In this document: positions 18,446 through 25,752 of the stretch, in pieces
Layout of the letters: the number at the start of each line of letters is the position of its first letter
Position numbering within the stretch: the stretch's first letter is position 1
Assembly: GCA_965237625.1 (NCBI GenBank)
Contig: CBDEGD010000014.1
Location: forward strand, 62,001-126,000
DNA from: JABDIP01 sp965237625
GTDB taxonomy: Bacteria; Pseudomonadota; Alphaproteobacteria; DSM-16000; Inquilinaceae
Length of the DNA stretch: 64,000 bases
Direction of reading: 5' to 3'
Translations under genes and position numbers: made by a program
The notes under the pieces: model-generated
Databases searched by the model: none
Told to the model about the DNA's origin: nothing
What the model saw: only the letters and a program-made list of their open reading frames with translations

Positions 18446-19207
18446 TCAGCAGTCTCCGCGCCGTCCGTCCGTCTCACCCAACTCAACGGGCTCGGCCGAC
18501 TCCGCGTCGCCGTCCAGAGTGGCCAATGGCTGCAAATCGGTCTCCAAATCCTCGATGCGCCGCCGCAGGGTCGTGACCTCGTCGATCAGCCCGCGTATGG
18601 CGCTCGCCACCGGGTCCGGCAAATCCCCGAGCGGTGTGCCATAGGGCGAGAATTGATCGTCGACCACATCCTTGGCCTTCGACACCACGCGTCCGGGAAT
18701 GCCGACCACGGTCGCGCATTCGGGCACGTCCTTGGTGACCACCGCATTCGCGCCGACCCTGGCGCCCGCGCCCACCGTAATCGGGCCCAGAACCTGCGCG
18801 CCGGAGCCGACAATGGCGTGGTCGCACAATGTCGGGTGTCGCTTCTGGTCGCGCTGGCTGTGGGAATCGACCGATGGCGAGACACCGCCAAGGGTCACGC
18901 CCTGATACAAAGTCACGTCATCGCCGATCCACGAAGTCTCGCCGATGACCACGCCGGTTCCATGGTCGATGAAGAACCGGCGGCCAATTTTAGCACCCGG
19001 ATGAATCTCGATTCCGGTGACGATCCTCGCAAGATAGGATATGTACACGGCGAGGGTTCGCCAACCCTTGCCCCAGGCCCAATGGCTGGCCCGATAACCG
19101 AGAAGAGCGTGAAAGCCCGGATACAACAGCACCACGGCAATACGCGACCGCGCTGCCGGATCGCGTTGCATGGCGCTATCGATGTCTTCGGCAAGACGCT
19201 TGAACAT
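18446..19207 (-). CDS. cysE: Serine O-acetyltransferase
   Basis: Makes O-acetylserine, the carbon skeleton for cysteine, and so supplies the substrate of the downstream desulfurases. The product has 253 residues from ATG 19207 (MFKRLAEDIDSAMQ), preceded by GGGGAT seven bases upstream; an ATG at 19222 has no such site. Left-handed beta-helix hexapeptide repeats run from IHPGAKIGRRFFIDHGTGVVIGE to IVGSGAQVLGPITVGAGARVGANAVV. The catalytic His lies in FIDHGTG and GVTLGGV. The C-terminal coiled-coil-like tail (RRRIEDLETDLQPLA) is longer than in E. coli CysE. It is the first gene of the cysE-iscR-nifS-fdx run. Confidence 0.95.
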   Translation of the reverse strand: MFKRLAEDIDSAMQRDPAARSRIAVVLLYPGFHALLGYRASHWAWGKGWRTLAVYISYLARIVTGIEIHPGAKIGRRFFIDHGTGVVIGETSWIGDDVTLYQGVTLGGVSPSVDSHSQRDQKRHPTLCDHAIVGSGAQVLGPITVGAGARVGANAVVTKDVPECATVVGIPGRVVSKAKDVVDDQFSPYGTPLGDLPDPVASAIRGLIDEVTTLRRRIEDLETDLQPLATLDGDAESAEPVELGETDGRRGDC

Positions 19208-19318
19208 ATGGTCTATCCCCATGATATATAAGACCATTCTGAATGAACCTGCGGCACGGCGACGAGCACTTGGATATCCGGCCAATCACCCAGGACGATG
19301 GCTGAGCGTCCAGAAAAA

Positions 19319-19347
19319 CATATAGGGAGCCCGACCAATTTGGTCAA
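19319..19347 (-). promoter_or_regulatory. cysE-iscR promoter overlapped by an IscR-like box
   Basis: Read on the minus strand: -35 TTGACC (19342-19347), a 17-bp spacer, then -10 TATATG (19319-19324), a good sigma-70 match about 110 bp before the cysE ATG. The -35 is part of TTGACCAAATTGGTCGG, which contains the palindrome GACCAAATTGGTC and fits the type 1 IscR motif. A repressor bound here would cover the -35, consistent with IscR autoregulation. Confidence 0.65.
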
Positions 19348-19393
19348 GAAATGATCGCTGATTGAATAGCTGGATTGATTGTGTCGCCGCAAT

Positions 19394-19414
19394 TTAACCT
19401 AGTAAATTAGTCGG
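19394..19414. promoter_or_regulatory. IscR-like box upstream of the alpha/beta hydrolase gene
   Basis: The minus strand reads CCGACTAATTTACTAGG then TTAA, 19 of 21 identical to the box before sufB. Its centre is about 60 bp upstream of the hydrolase ATG at 19465 and about 65 bp from the box in the cysE promoter. It may serve the divergent hydrolase, cysE, or both. Confidence 0.6.
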
Positions 19415-19464
19415 ACTAACAATCGCCCGAAACAAGGGGCGCAACAACAGGATCGGATCGAAAA

Positions 19465-20127
19465 ATGCCCGAGGTGATCTTCAACGGCCCCGAAGGCCGG
19501 CTGGAAGGCCGCTACCAGATCGTCAAGACACCCAACGCCCCCATCGCGCTGCTGCTGCACCCGCATCCGGAGCATGGCGGGACGATGAACAACAAGATCG
19601 TCTACGCCCTGTACCAGGCCTTCGCGCGCCGGGGGTACGCGGCGCTGCGCTTCAACTTCCGCGGCGTCGGCCGCAGCCAGGGCAGTTTCGATCGCGGCGA
19701 GGGCGAGCTGTCGGACGCAGCCGCCGCGCTCGATTGGCTGCAGGCCAACAACCCGAACGCCTCGGCCTGCTGGGTCGGCGGCTTCTCGTTCGGGGCCTGG
19801 ATCGGCATGCAATTGCTGATGCGCCGGCCGGAGATCGACGGCTTCCTGTCCATCGCGCCGCCGGCCAACATGTACGATTTCAGCTTCCTGGCGCCCTGCC
19901 CGTCCTCCGGGCTGATCGTCAATGGCGACCGGGACGACGTGGTGCCGCCGGATTCCGTCACCAAACTGGTCACCAAGCTGTCCCAGCAGCGGCACATCAC
20001 CGTCGACCATCGGGTGATCCCCGGCGCGAACCACTATTTCCACGGCCGGATGACCGAGCTGGTCGGCCATATCGACAGCTATCTCAACGCAGCGCTGGCC
20101 CCGGCGGCGCCGGTGGCGGCGCGGTAG
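19465..20127 (+). CDS. Alpha/beta hydrolase (COG2945-like)
   Basis: A 220-residue compact alpha/beta hydrolase. HPHPEHGGTMNNKIV forms the oxyanion region, RFNFRGVGRSQGSFDRGEGELSD is typical of this family, the nucleophile elbow is GGFSFGAW (Ser about residue 109), the acidic member is in VNGDRDDVVPP and the catalytic His is in GANHYFHGR. No signal peptide is present. The substrate is unknown. It is divergent from cysE and carries an IscR-like box in its promoter region, which hints at Fe-S or oxidative-stress control. Confidence 0.88.
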   Translation: MPEVIFNGPEGRLEGRYQIVKTPNAPIALLLHPHPEHGGTMNNKIVYALYQAFARRGYAALRFNFRGVGRSQGSFDRGEGELSDAAAALDWLQANNPNASACWVGGFSFGAWIGMQLLMRRPEIDGFLSIAPPANMYDFSFLAPCPSSGLIVNGDRDDVVPPDSVTKLVTKLSQQRHITVDHRVIPGANHYFHGRMTELVGHIDSYLNAALAPAAPVAAR

Positions 20128-20685
20128 GCCGGGCGTCGCCCGTGGCGGGCGGGATTGGTGTCTCGGTTTTGTAACCGAAAGTCGGCAATCGACTCAACTC
20201 GGTCCTTCTTGACCTCTTGACCGAACGGCCGCATTCGGATCGTAGAGCGGCCGTCCGGCGGCAGCGATCAGTTAGGCAGTTTATTCCCACAGCGATACCG
20301 GCGTCCGGAGCGTCTTCACCGCCAGTGATGTGATCGACCATCGCAATAAATTGGTGGTCATCCCCGCCGGCGAAGGCGCCGCGCTCTTGGCCTTCAAGTA
20401 TCTCATCAAGCAGTTGCAGCGTCTTGGGGCTCTTGCCGCCTGGGCGCGAGCACGATGGCGCGCTGGCTAATATTGGGGCTCAGTCTCCGGCCTGGCGCCT
20501 CACCGACAATCGCACTCACAGGGCCAGTTTCGCATCGGTCCGGAGCAATTCCGGGAATGCTGACCCTGCGCGCCACACGGCAACCCCTAAGTGGTAGGCT
20601 GCGACGACTTCAAACGGCAGGTCGAGGCACCGGACAATCAGCGGCGTTGCGAGGCGCACCAGAAAAAGACGACGATGGGCTGATC
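20128..20685. other. Intergenic region, 558 bp, no supported gene
   Basis: This gap between the hydrolase and LysR genes has open frames but none with a family match. Around 20290-20450 a frame encodes SDTGVRSVFTASDVIDHRNK and onwards, with protein-like composition but no start or ribosome-binding site; it may be a gene relic. The frame upstream of the LysR start (20455-20685) is open by chance and is not part of that gene. Confidence 0.5.
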
Positions 20686-21591
20686 ATGGACTTCAATCAG
20701 GTACGCTACTTCCTGGCACTCGCCGATACGCTCAATTTCACGCGGGCGGCCGAGCAGTGTTACGTCTCTCAGCCGGCGCTGACCCAGGCGATCAAGCGCT
20801 TGGAGACGGAGCTCGCCGGTGAGCTGATCCACCGTGACGGCCGGCATACCGAGCTCACCGAGCTGGGAAAGTCATTACGCGGACATTTCGAGCAGATCGA
20901 CCGCACGCGCCATCTCGTCCGGACGACCGCGAAGGCCGTGACCGCGGGCGAGATCGCTGAGCTGAACATCGGTGTCATGTGCACGATCGGTCCGCGGGTT
21001 CTTGGCGGAATGCTGGACGCGTTTCAGATGCAGCACCCGATGGTGTCGATCGTGCTGCACGACGTGACACCGGAATCGATCCCGGATCTGCTGCTTAGTG
21101 GTGCGCTCGACGGTGTATTTTGCGCACGCCACGGTCTGCCGCATCCTCAACTGCACTACGTCGATCTGTTTGAGGAGGCGATGGTCATCGCGTTCCCCGC
21201 AGGCCATGAATTCTCGGAGATGGAAGTGGTTCCGCTCCGCGAGATAGCAAAGCACCGGTACATTGACCGGTTGCATTGCGAGTTCCGGCACGAGTTCTTC
21301 GAGTCATTCAAAGAGCAAATGCTCGAACTCAACGTTGCGTTCCGCAGTCAGCGCGAAGACTGGATTCAAAGCCTGGTCCGCGACGGAATGGGAGTCAGTA
21401 TAATTCCGCGGTTTTCGCTCTTGCGTCCGGAACTCGACCATCGACCGCTCACCGATCCAGCAATATCGCGGATGGTTGGGCTCGCCGTCGTCGAGCGGGC
21501 CAGTCCCGCGCCGGCCCTGGGCTTGCTTATTGAGCAGGCAAGAAACCACGACTGGCCTGATAGCGAGCAGTCTTCGAGCGAAGGTACCTAA
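20686..21591 (+). CDS. LysR-family transcriptional regulator
   Basis: A 301-residue regulator beginning MDFNQVRYFLALADTLNF, the normal LysR N terminus; 77 upstream in-frame codons are discarded. The helix-turn-helix is FTRAAEQCYVSQPALTQAIKRLETELAGELIHRDGR (about 18-53). An effector domain follows from about residue 90 (LNIGVMCTIGPRVLGGML). Cysteines occur at several positions in the effector domain (MCTIG, FCARHG, HCEFRHE), so redox sensing is possible but not shown. The gene ends 35 bp before a conserved palindromic element and 151 bp before msrB, all in the same direction. It is the likely local regulator of the msr/P460 island. Confidence 0.9.
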   Translation: MDFNQVRYFLALADTLNFTRAAEQCYVSQPALTQAIKRLETELAGELIHRDGRHTELTELGKSLRGHFEQIDRTRHLVRTTAKAVTAGEIAELNIGVMCTIGPRVLGGMLDAFQMQHPMVSIVLHDVTPESIPDLLLSGALDGVFCARHGLPHPQLHYVDLFEEAMVIAFPAGHEFSEMEVVPLREIAKHRYIDRLHCEFRHEFFESFKEQMLELNVAFRSQREDWIQSLVRDGMGVSIIPRFSLLRPELDHRPLTDPAISRMVGLAVVERASPAPALGLLIEQARNHDWPDSEQSSSEGT

Positions 21592-21626
21592 TTCCGGGGC
21601 CCGCGACTAAGACGCTTGCGCCATCC

Positions 21627-21667
21627 ATAAGCAGCGCTTATCGGCGCGCAGCAAATCGATATTTCCC
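21627..21667 (+). promoter_or_regulatory. 41-bp conserved element upstream of msrB (LysR-type box)
   Basis: The element begins with the palindrome ATAAGCAGCGCTTAT (21627-21641; ATAAGC-N3-GCTTAT, a T-N11-A LysR-type box) and ends with AAATCGATATTTCCC. It matches the reverse complement of 25528-25568 at 38 of 41 positions. Both copies have the same orientation relative to the msr gene they precede. It lies 75 bp upstream of the msrB ATG. Confidence 0.7.
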
Positions 21668-21742
21668 GCCCCGGCGCCAGTCGCCTAATTTCCTCTAGTG
21701 CATCGGATGAGCCGAGTGCAACACTGATGTCGAGGAATGCCG

Positions 21743-22195
21743 ATGAATGAAGCCAACAGAAACAGAATGCCCGATCGGCTGGCCAGCCTGACGCCCGTCC
21801 AATTCGAAGTTACCCAGAATGATGCAACCGAACGTGCATTCGAAAACGAGTTCTGGGATCACAAGGAACAAGGAATCTATGTCGACGTGGTGAGTGGCGA
21901 AGCATTGTTCGCCTCGGTCCACAAGTATGACTCGGGCAGTGGATGGCCGAGCTTCTTTCAGCCACTGGCTCCTGAGTACATCAACGAAGTCATCGACCGG
22001 AATCACGGCATGATCCGGACCGAAGTGCGCTCATGTGATGCCGACTCGCATCTCGGTCACCTGTTTACGGATGGACCGCGTCCAACCGGCCTGCGGTACT
22101 GCATCAACTCCGCCGCTCTCCGGTTCGTCCCTCGCGGCGACCTCGAGGCGCAGGGTTATGGCGAGTATCTGCATCTTTTCGAGTCCGAAGAGTAA
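21743..22195 (+). CDS. msrB: Peptide-methionine (R)-S-oxide reductase MsrB
   Basis: Reduces methionine R-sulfoxide in proteins. ATG 21743 is chosen because GAGGA lies six bases upstream; an ATG at 21737 overlaps that site. The 150-residue protein shows YVDVVSGEALFASVHKYDSG, SGWPSFFQPL, EVRSCDADSHLGHLFTDGP and the catalytic Cys120 in GLRYCINSAALRFVP. The CxxC zinc-binding pairs of many MsrBs are absent. A signal peptide is absent, so it is cytosolic. It is followed 92 bp later by two cytochrome P460-family genes on the same strand. Confidence 0.95.
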   Translation: MNEANRNRMPDRLASLTPVQFEVTQNDATERAFENEFWDHKEQGIYVDVVSGEALFASVHKYDSGSGWPSFFQPLAPEYINEVIDRNHGMIRTEVRSCDADSHLGHLFTDGPRPTGLRYCINSAALRFVPRGDLEAQGYGEYLHLFESEE

Positions 22196-22287
22196 ACGGA
22201 ACGCAGCCGCGCCTACCAAAGCATGGTCGTTCCAGCCGCCACGGATCGGCAGCAATTCGCCGATCGACGATTAGGGAGAGTAGAACC

Positions 22288-22923
22288 ATGAAGAACAGTC
22301 TTGACGTGAAGCCCCATCGCTCAAGTCGCTTTGCGACAATAGCGGCCGTTGTGATCCTAAGCCTTGGAACGGCGTCCGCGCCGGCGCTGGCCCAGGATCA
22401 GGCCTATGTTCCCGAGTTCACCGACGACAAGCAGCTGATGCTGCCCGAGGGGCACATTTGGCGGGAATGGCCCTATGTCGGTTCATTGGTAACACCCAAC
22501 GCGTTGAACTTTGGGGAAGCGCCGTTTCCAGAACATCACATGGTCTATATCGATCCGGTGAGTTGGGCGCATTGGAAGGACACGGGGGAATTCAGAGACG
22601 GAACGGTCCTGGTCAAGGAACTTACCTATGTTCGCGCACCGGACGGGGCCAACGAAGACGGCTCGACCAACGAAGTCAGCGGCACCGGGTACTTCATGGG
22701 CGAATATTCCGGGTTCGAGGTCACCATCAAGAGCAAGGGGCTCTATCCCAACGAACCTGGAAATTGGGCCTACTACACGTTCGGGCATCAACCCGAGCCT
22801 TACAATGCGACGGCCCAACAGCAGCCTGCCGAAGCCTGCAATGCCTGCCATGAGGTGTCGGCAGCCGACGACTTCGTTTTCACCCAGTTCTACCCGGTCC
22901 TGAGGGCGGCAAACCCGCAGTAA
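22288..22923 (+). CDS. Cytochrome P460-family c-type heme protein (first of two)
   Basis: A 211-residue periplasmic protein: signal peptide to about residue 35 (ASAPALAQ), cytochrome P460 fold (LPEGHIWREWPYVGSLV, HHMVYIDPVSWAHWKDTGEF, GTVLVKELTYV) and a C-terminal heme-attachment CNACH (Cys184, Cys187, His188). GGGAGAG precedes the start. P460 proteins oxidise hydroxylamine or bind NO, and their family Lys that crosslinks the heme is a candidate in VLVKEL. Many family members have unknown roles. It lies between msrB and a second P460 gene, which suggests a role in handling reactive nitrogen or oxygen species. Confidence 0.88.
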   Translation: MKNSLDVKPHRSSRFATIAAVVILSLGTASAPALAQDQAYVPEFTDDKQLMLPEGHIWREWPYVGSLVTPNALNFGEAPFPEHHMVYIDPVSWAHWKDTGEFRDGTVLVKELTYVRAPDGANEDGSTNEVSGTGYFMGEYSGFEVTIKSKGLYPNEPGNWAYYTFGHQPEPYNATAQQQPAEACNACHEVSAADDFVFTQFYPVLRAANPQ

Positions 22924-23001
22924 TTGGACATTCCCAGGCAAAGCGCCGGGGGTGGGCCGCAGAGCGCCGTTCCCGGCGAAAGCCTAGTTTCGAGGTGAAA
23001 C

Positions 23002-23547
23002 ATGAGACGCATCTTCATATCGCTGGCTGTCGCCTTAACTTTGCTCGGGCCGCGAAACGCGCTCAGCCAGACCGCGAATGACTTCTCTCCCTACGTCGAC
23101 GGCCAGGGCCGGATCAGCGTTCCACAGGATTACCGTAGTTGGGCCTATCTCGGGACATGGGCCGTCGCCGGCGAAAACGAAGCCGCCGGGTTCCATATTG
23201 TCTATACGCAGCCGGAAACCATCGAGGCCTTTCGCCGGACGGGAACCTTCCCCGACGGGGCCGTGCTCGTCAAAGAACTGTTCGAGACCGAATCCGGAGA
23301 TTTGACGACCGGTCATGTCAGTTGGACTGGGGAAGCAATCGGATGGTTCGTCATGATCAAGGACAGCCAGGACCGCTTCAAAGAAAGCGGACTGTGGGGC
23401 GACGGATGGGGTTGGGCGCTCTTCAACGCCGATGATCCAGACCAAACGGTGACAGAAGACTACGAGGCCGAATGCATCGCCTGTCACGAGCCGGTGAGAA
23501 ATGACGATTGGATCTACCTGCAAGGGTACCCAGCACTGCTGAATTAG
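23002..23547 (+). CDS. Cytochrome P460-family c-type heme protein (second of two)
   Basis: A 181-residue exported paralogue of the preceding protein: signal peptide to about residue 23 (RNALSQ), SVPQDYRSWAYLGTWAV, GFHIVYTQPETIEAFRRTGTFPDGAVLVKELFET, and the heme motif CIACH (Cys158, Cys161, His162). GAGGTG lies six bases before the ATG. The two paralogues share the order of motifs but are clearly diverged, so the duplication is old. They are separated by 78 bp and probably form one transcript with msrB. Confidence 0.88.
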   Translation: MRRIFISLAVALTLLGPRNALSQTANDFSPYVDGQGRISVPQDYRSWAYLGTWAVAGENEAAGFHIVYTQPETIEAFRRTGTFPDGAVLVKELFETESGDLTTGHVSWTGEAIGWFVMIKDSQDRFKESGLWGDGWGWALFNADDPDQTVTEDYEAECIACHEPVRNDDWIYLQGYPALLN

Positions 23548-23756
23548 CCCTCATCCGGAATATTAGGGCTCATGATCGCCACAGGCGAAGGCCATGACCC
23601 TCGGGTCGGGGCTCGTCCCAGAGCGTACATGGCGCTCCGCAGGGCTTGGCCTGCAAGCGAATGCACGTATCACTCTGAACGCGGGCAATGATGAATTTCT
23701 CTTTTACGGCGACGCTGGCCTCGGCAGTAGCCGTGGCTGCAATAGGGTTTTTCTGC

Positions 23757-24398
23757 ATGGAACGGCTGACACGAACCCACATCGTCTTCCTGGCGGTCTT
23801 GGGTTTTGCAATGCTGGAAGGCCATGCCGCGAAGGCGGACCCAGGTGTAATCGGTTTCGATATCGGTGGCCTGAACTTGTCGATGCCGTTCGATGATTTT
23901 CGTCGGCTGTATCCAGAGGCTGAGGTTACCGAGAAGACAGCAGCACGTTATTGCCATGGCCAGGAAGTCAGGATCGATTCACTGACCCGGCTCGACGCCG
24001 TTATCCGACCGGGCAATGCGGCAATTTATGTAACGTTTGACCAGAAGTATTTCGGGCACGTGATCTCGACGATCAAACGCGATGAGGTGATTGAATTCGA
24101 CCCATCCCGGTTCACGTCTCTGCGCGATGGGCTCGTTGGCCTTTATGGCCCCTACACCGGATCAAGATTCCCAAACAAGATGGATTCAGCGGGCCTGGTT
24201 GTCGGCTACGATTGGGAACAGAAAGGAGTCGCTTACCTCTCCGTCACCATCTATCGCGATCACGCAGATGATTCCGGTTCCATTCACCAGACGACCTTCC
24301 TTACGCGTTCGCTGCCCGGCATCGAGGGCCACGCTGTAGCGGCGGCCTATTATCGCGACACGGTTCAGGGTTTTCGTGAAAAATGTGGCTCGCAATAA
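23757..24398 (+). CDS. Exported protein of unknown function
   Basis: Start set at ATG 23757 (MERLTRTHIVFLAVLGFAML), which gives a clean signal peptide ending near GHAAKA; an upstream ATG at 23688 would put two hydrophobic stretches in tandem. The mature part of about 185 residues (IGFDIGGLNLSMPFDDFRRLYPEAE) resembles small secreted proteins with a strand-rich fold and has two cysteines (ARYCHG, EKCGSQ) that could pair. I do not recognise the family. It follows the P460 pair by about 210 bp on the same strand. Confidence 0.65.
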   Translation: MERLTRTHIVFLAVLGFAMLEGHAAKADPGVIGFDIGGLNLSMPFDDFRRLYPEAEVTEKTAARYCHGQEVRIDSLTRLDAVIRPGNAAIYVTFDQKYFGHVISTIKRDEVIEFDPSRFTSLRDGLVGLYGPYTGSRFPNKMDSAGLVVGYDWEQKGVAYLSVTIYRDHADDSGSIHQTTFLTRSLPGIEGHAVAAAYYRDTVQGFREKCGSQ

Positions 24399-24461
24399 CG
24401 GCCAACGAAGCGAAACGCAGTAGTCATCCCGTGAATCGGGAGCACCGGTCGATAGGTCACA

Positions 24462-24740
24462 ATGGAACAGTTTTTCGAACGCTTGACGGAGTTTCCCCTC
24501 GGCAACAGCGAGGGGCACTACAATGACCGCCGCTACGCTGCGGCATTCTCCGTATCGGCGGATGGCAAGAGACGCAAGCTTTACGCTGAGGAATTGGGCG
24601 GGAACGATTATGTCAGCTTCAACCTGTACTTCCTGAACTCGGGCGATCGCCTGCTCAAGCCCTGCGAGATGCCGGCGCAGAAAGTCATCGATTTTGTGCT
24701 CGGATATGCCCCGGAGACGGCGATAGAACCCGTCGACTGA
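24462..24740 (+). CDS. Hypothetical protein, 92 aa
   Basis: A small soluble protein (MEQFFERLTEFPLGNSEGHY) of 92 residues with no signal peptide and no family I recognise. The sequence NDRRYAAAFSVSADGKRRKLYAEELGGNDYVSFNLYFL has alternating strand-like character. It follows the exported protein by 63 bp and is convergent with msrA, so it may be the last gene of the msrB-P460 transcript. Support is composition and context only. Confidence 0.55.
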   Translation: MEQFFERLTEFPLGNSEGHYNDRRYAAAFSVSADGKRRKLYAEELGGNDYVSFNLYFLNSGDRLLKPCEMPAQKVIDFVLGYAPETAIEPVD

Positions 24741-24838
24741 ACAAGACCCTCACGAAAGACCGATGCTCATGAGGGCATCGTTCAGTTGGTATTTCGTCAT
24801 CGCCCCTTGTCCGGGCGATGAGGTTCCGCGGTGCGATA

Positions 24839-25357
24839 TCAGGCGGCTTCGCCGTCACGCCGTGGCAGTTTCCAGCCCGGACGGGGGAAGTGGCAGGTAT
24901 ATCCGTAGGGTGTCCGCTCGAGGTAATCCTGGTGCTCCGGCTCAGCCTCCCAGAAATCGGCGACGGGCGAGACCGTCGTCACGACGCGGCCGGGCCACAA
25001 GCCGGAGGCGTCGACATCCTCGATCGTCCGCTGCGCCTCGTCACGCTGCGCGTCGGATACATAGAAGATCTCCGAGCGGTATGACGCGCCCGTATCATTG
25101 CCCTGGCGGTCGAGCGTGGTCGGATCGTGAATCTGGAAGAAGAACTCCAGAAGATCGCGATAGCTGATGCGTTGCGGATCGAACTCGATCTCCATGCCCT
25201 CGGCGTGAGTTCCATGGTTGCGATAGGTCGCATTCGGCACATCGCCGCCGGTATATCCGACGCGTGTGTTGACGACCCCGGGCAGCTTGCGGATCAGGTC
25301 CTGCATTCCCCAGAAACAGCCGCCGGCGAGCACGGCGCGTTCAAGCTTGCTTGTCAT
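24839..25357 (-). CDS. msrA: Peptide-methionine (S)-S-oxide reductase MsrA
   Basis: Reduces methionine S-sulfoxide. The 172-residue protein has catalytic Cys14 in AGGCFWGMQDLIRKLPGV, then VGYTGGDVPNATYRNHGTHAEGMEIEFDP and FFQIHDPTTLDRQGND, the family signature. The usual resolving cysteines near the C terminus are not obvious, so recycling may be direct. Its ATG overlaps the stop of a 41-codon msrB-like relic (TAATG), indicating translational coupling. With msrB it covers both sulfoxide stereoisomers. Confidence 0.95.
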   Translation of the reverse strand: MTSKLERAVLAGGCFWGMQDLIRKLPGVVNTRVGYTGGDVPNATYRNHGTHAEGMEIEFDPQRISYRDLLEFFFQIHDPTTLDRQGNDTGASYRSEIFYVSDAQRDEAQRTIEDVDASGLWPGRVVTTVSPVADFWEAEPEHQDYLERTPYGYTCHFPRPGWKLPRRDGEAA

Positions 25358-25505
25358 TATGAGCCTTCCGTCTTGGCATCGACATCGAAGATAGGCACCA
25401 AGTCGCCATAGCCTCTGGCTTCCATATTCTCCAGCGCAATGACGCGCACCGATGCGGAGTTGACGCGGAACTGCAATCGCATCACCCGACCGCAGTTGAC
25501 GACAT
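25357..25505 (-). pseudogene. C-terminal relic of a second msrB, coupled to msrA
   Basis: On the minus strand a short open frame (ATG at 25482, TAA at 25357-25359) encodes MRLQFRVNSASVRVIALENM followed by EARGYGDLVPIFD. This matches the MsrB C terminus (YCINSAALRFVPRGDLEAQGYGEYLHLF in the intact gene), but the catalytic Cys position is Arg (FRVNSAS against YCINSAA). A TAG lies in frame just upstream at about 25506-25508, so the rest of the gene is gone. The stop overlaps the msrA start as TAATG. It is an msrB remnant, possibly retained as a short leader ORF that delivers ribosomes to msrA. Confidence 0.75.
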
Positions 25506-25527
25506 TCTAGCGGCCGGTGACGCTGTC

Positions 25528-25568
25528 GGGAAATATCGATATGTTGCGCGCCGATAAGCGCTGCCTAT
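25528..25568 (-). promoter_or_regulatory. Second copy of the 41-bp element, upstream of msrB relic-msrA
   Basis: Read on the minus strand it starts ATAGGCAGCGCTTAT (25554-25568), one change from the perfect palindrome in the copy before msrB, and ends in ATATCGATATTTCCC, where ATATCGATAT is itself palindromic. Identity with the first copy is 38 of 41. It lies 22 bp upstream of the msrB relic and 170 bp upstream of the msrA ATG. Confidence 0.7.
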
Positions 25569-25752
25569 TGCGGACCCGCGAATATCCGTTTTCCAGTCCG
25601 AAACCGCCCTTCGCTGCGGTCGATCCGACCGGCTGTACGTGGCCGCTCCGGCACATTCGTCGTCAAACTGGGATAGAGCCCAGACCGGCGCCGCGTTGCC
25701 GCCCTCCGCCGAATATGGTACATCCCGCGCCCCTTTCCCGACCGTGACGACC

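Noticed and set aside
20290..20460. Possible small gene in the gap before the LysR gene
   Set aside because: The frame has protein-like composition but no start, no ribosome-binding site and no family match; reported only as part of the intergenic description.
22288..23547. The two P460 genes as ordinary cytochrome c genes
   Set aside because: The heme motif is C-terminal and the upstream fold carries P460-type segments, unlike class I cytochromes c with an N-terminal CxxCH.
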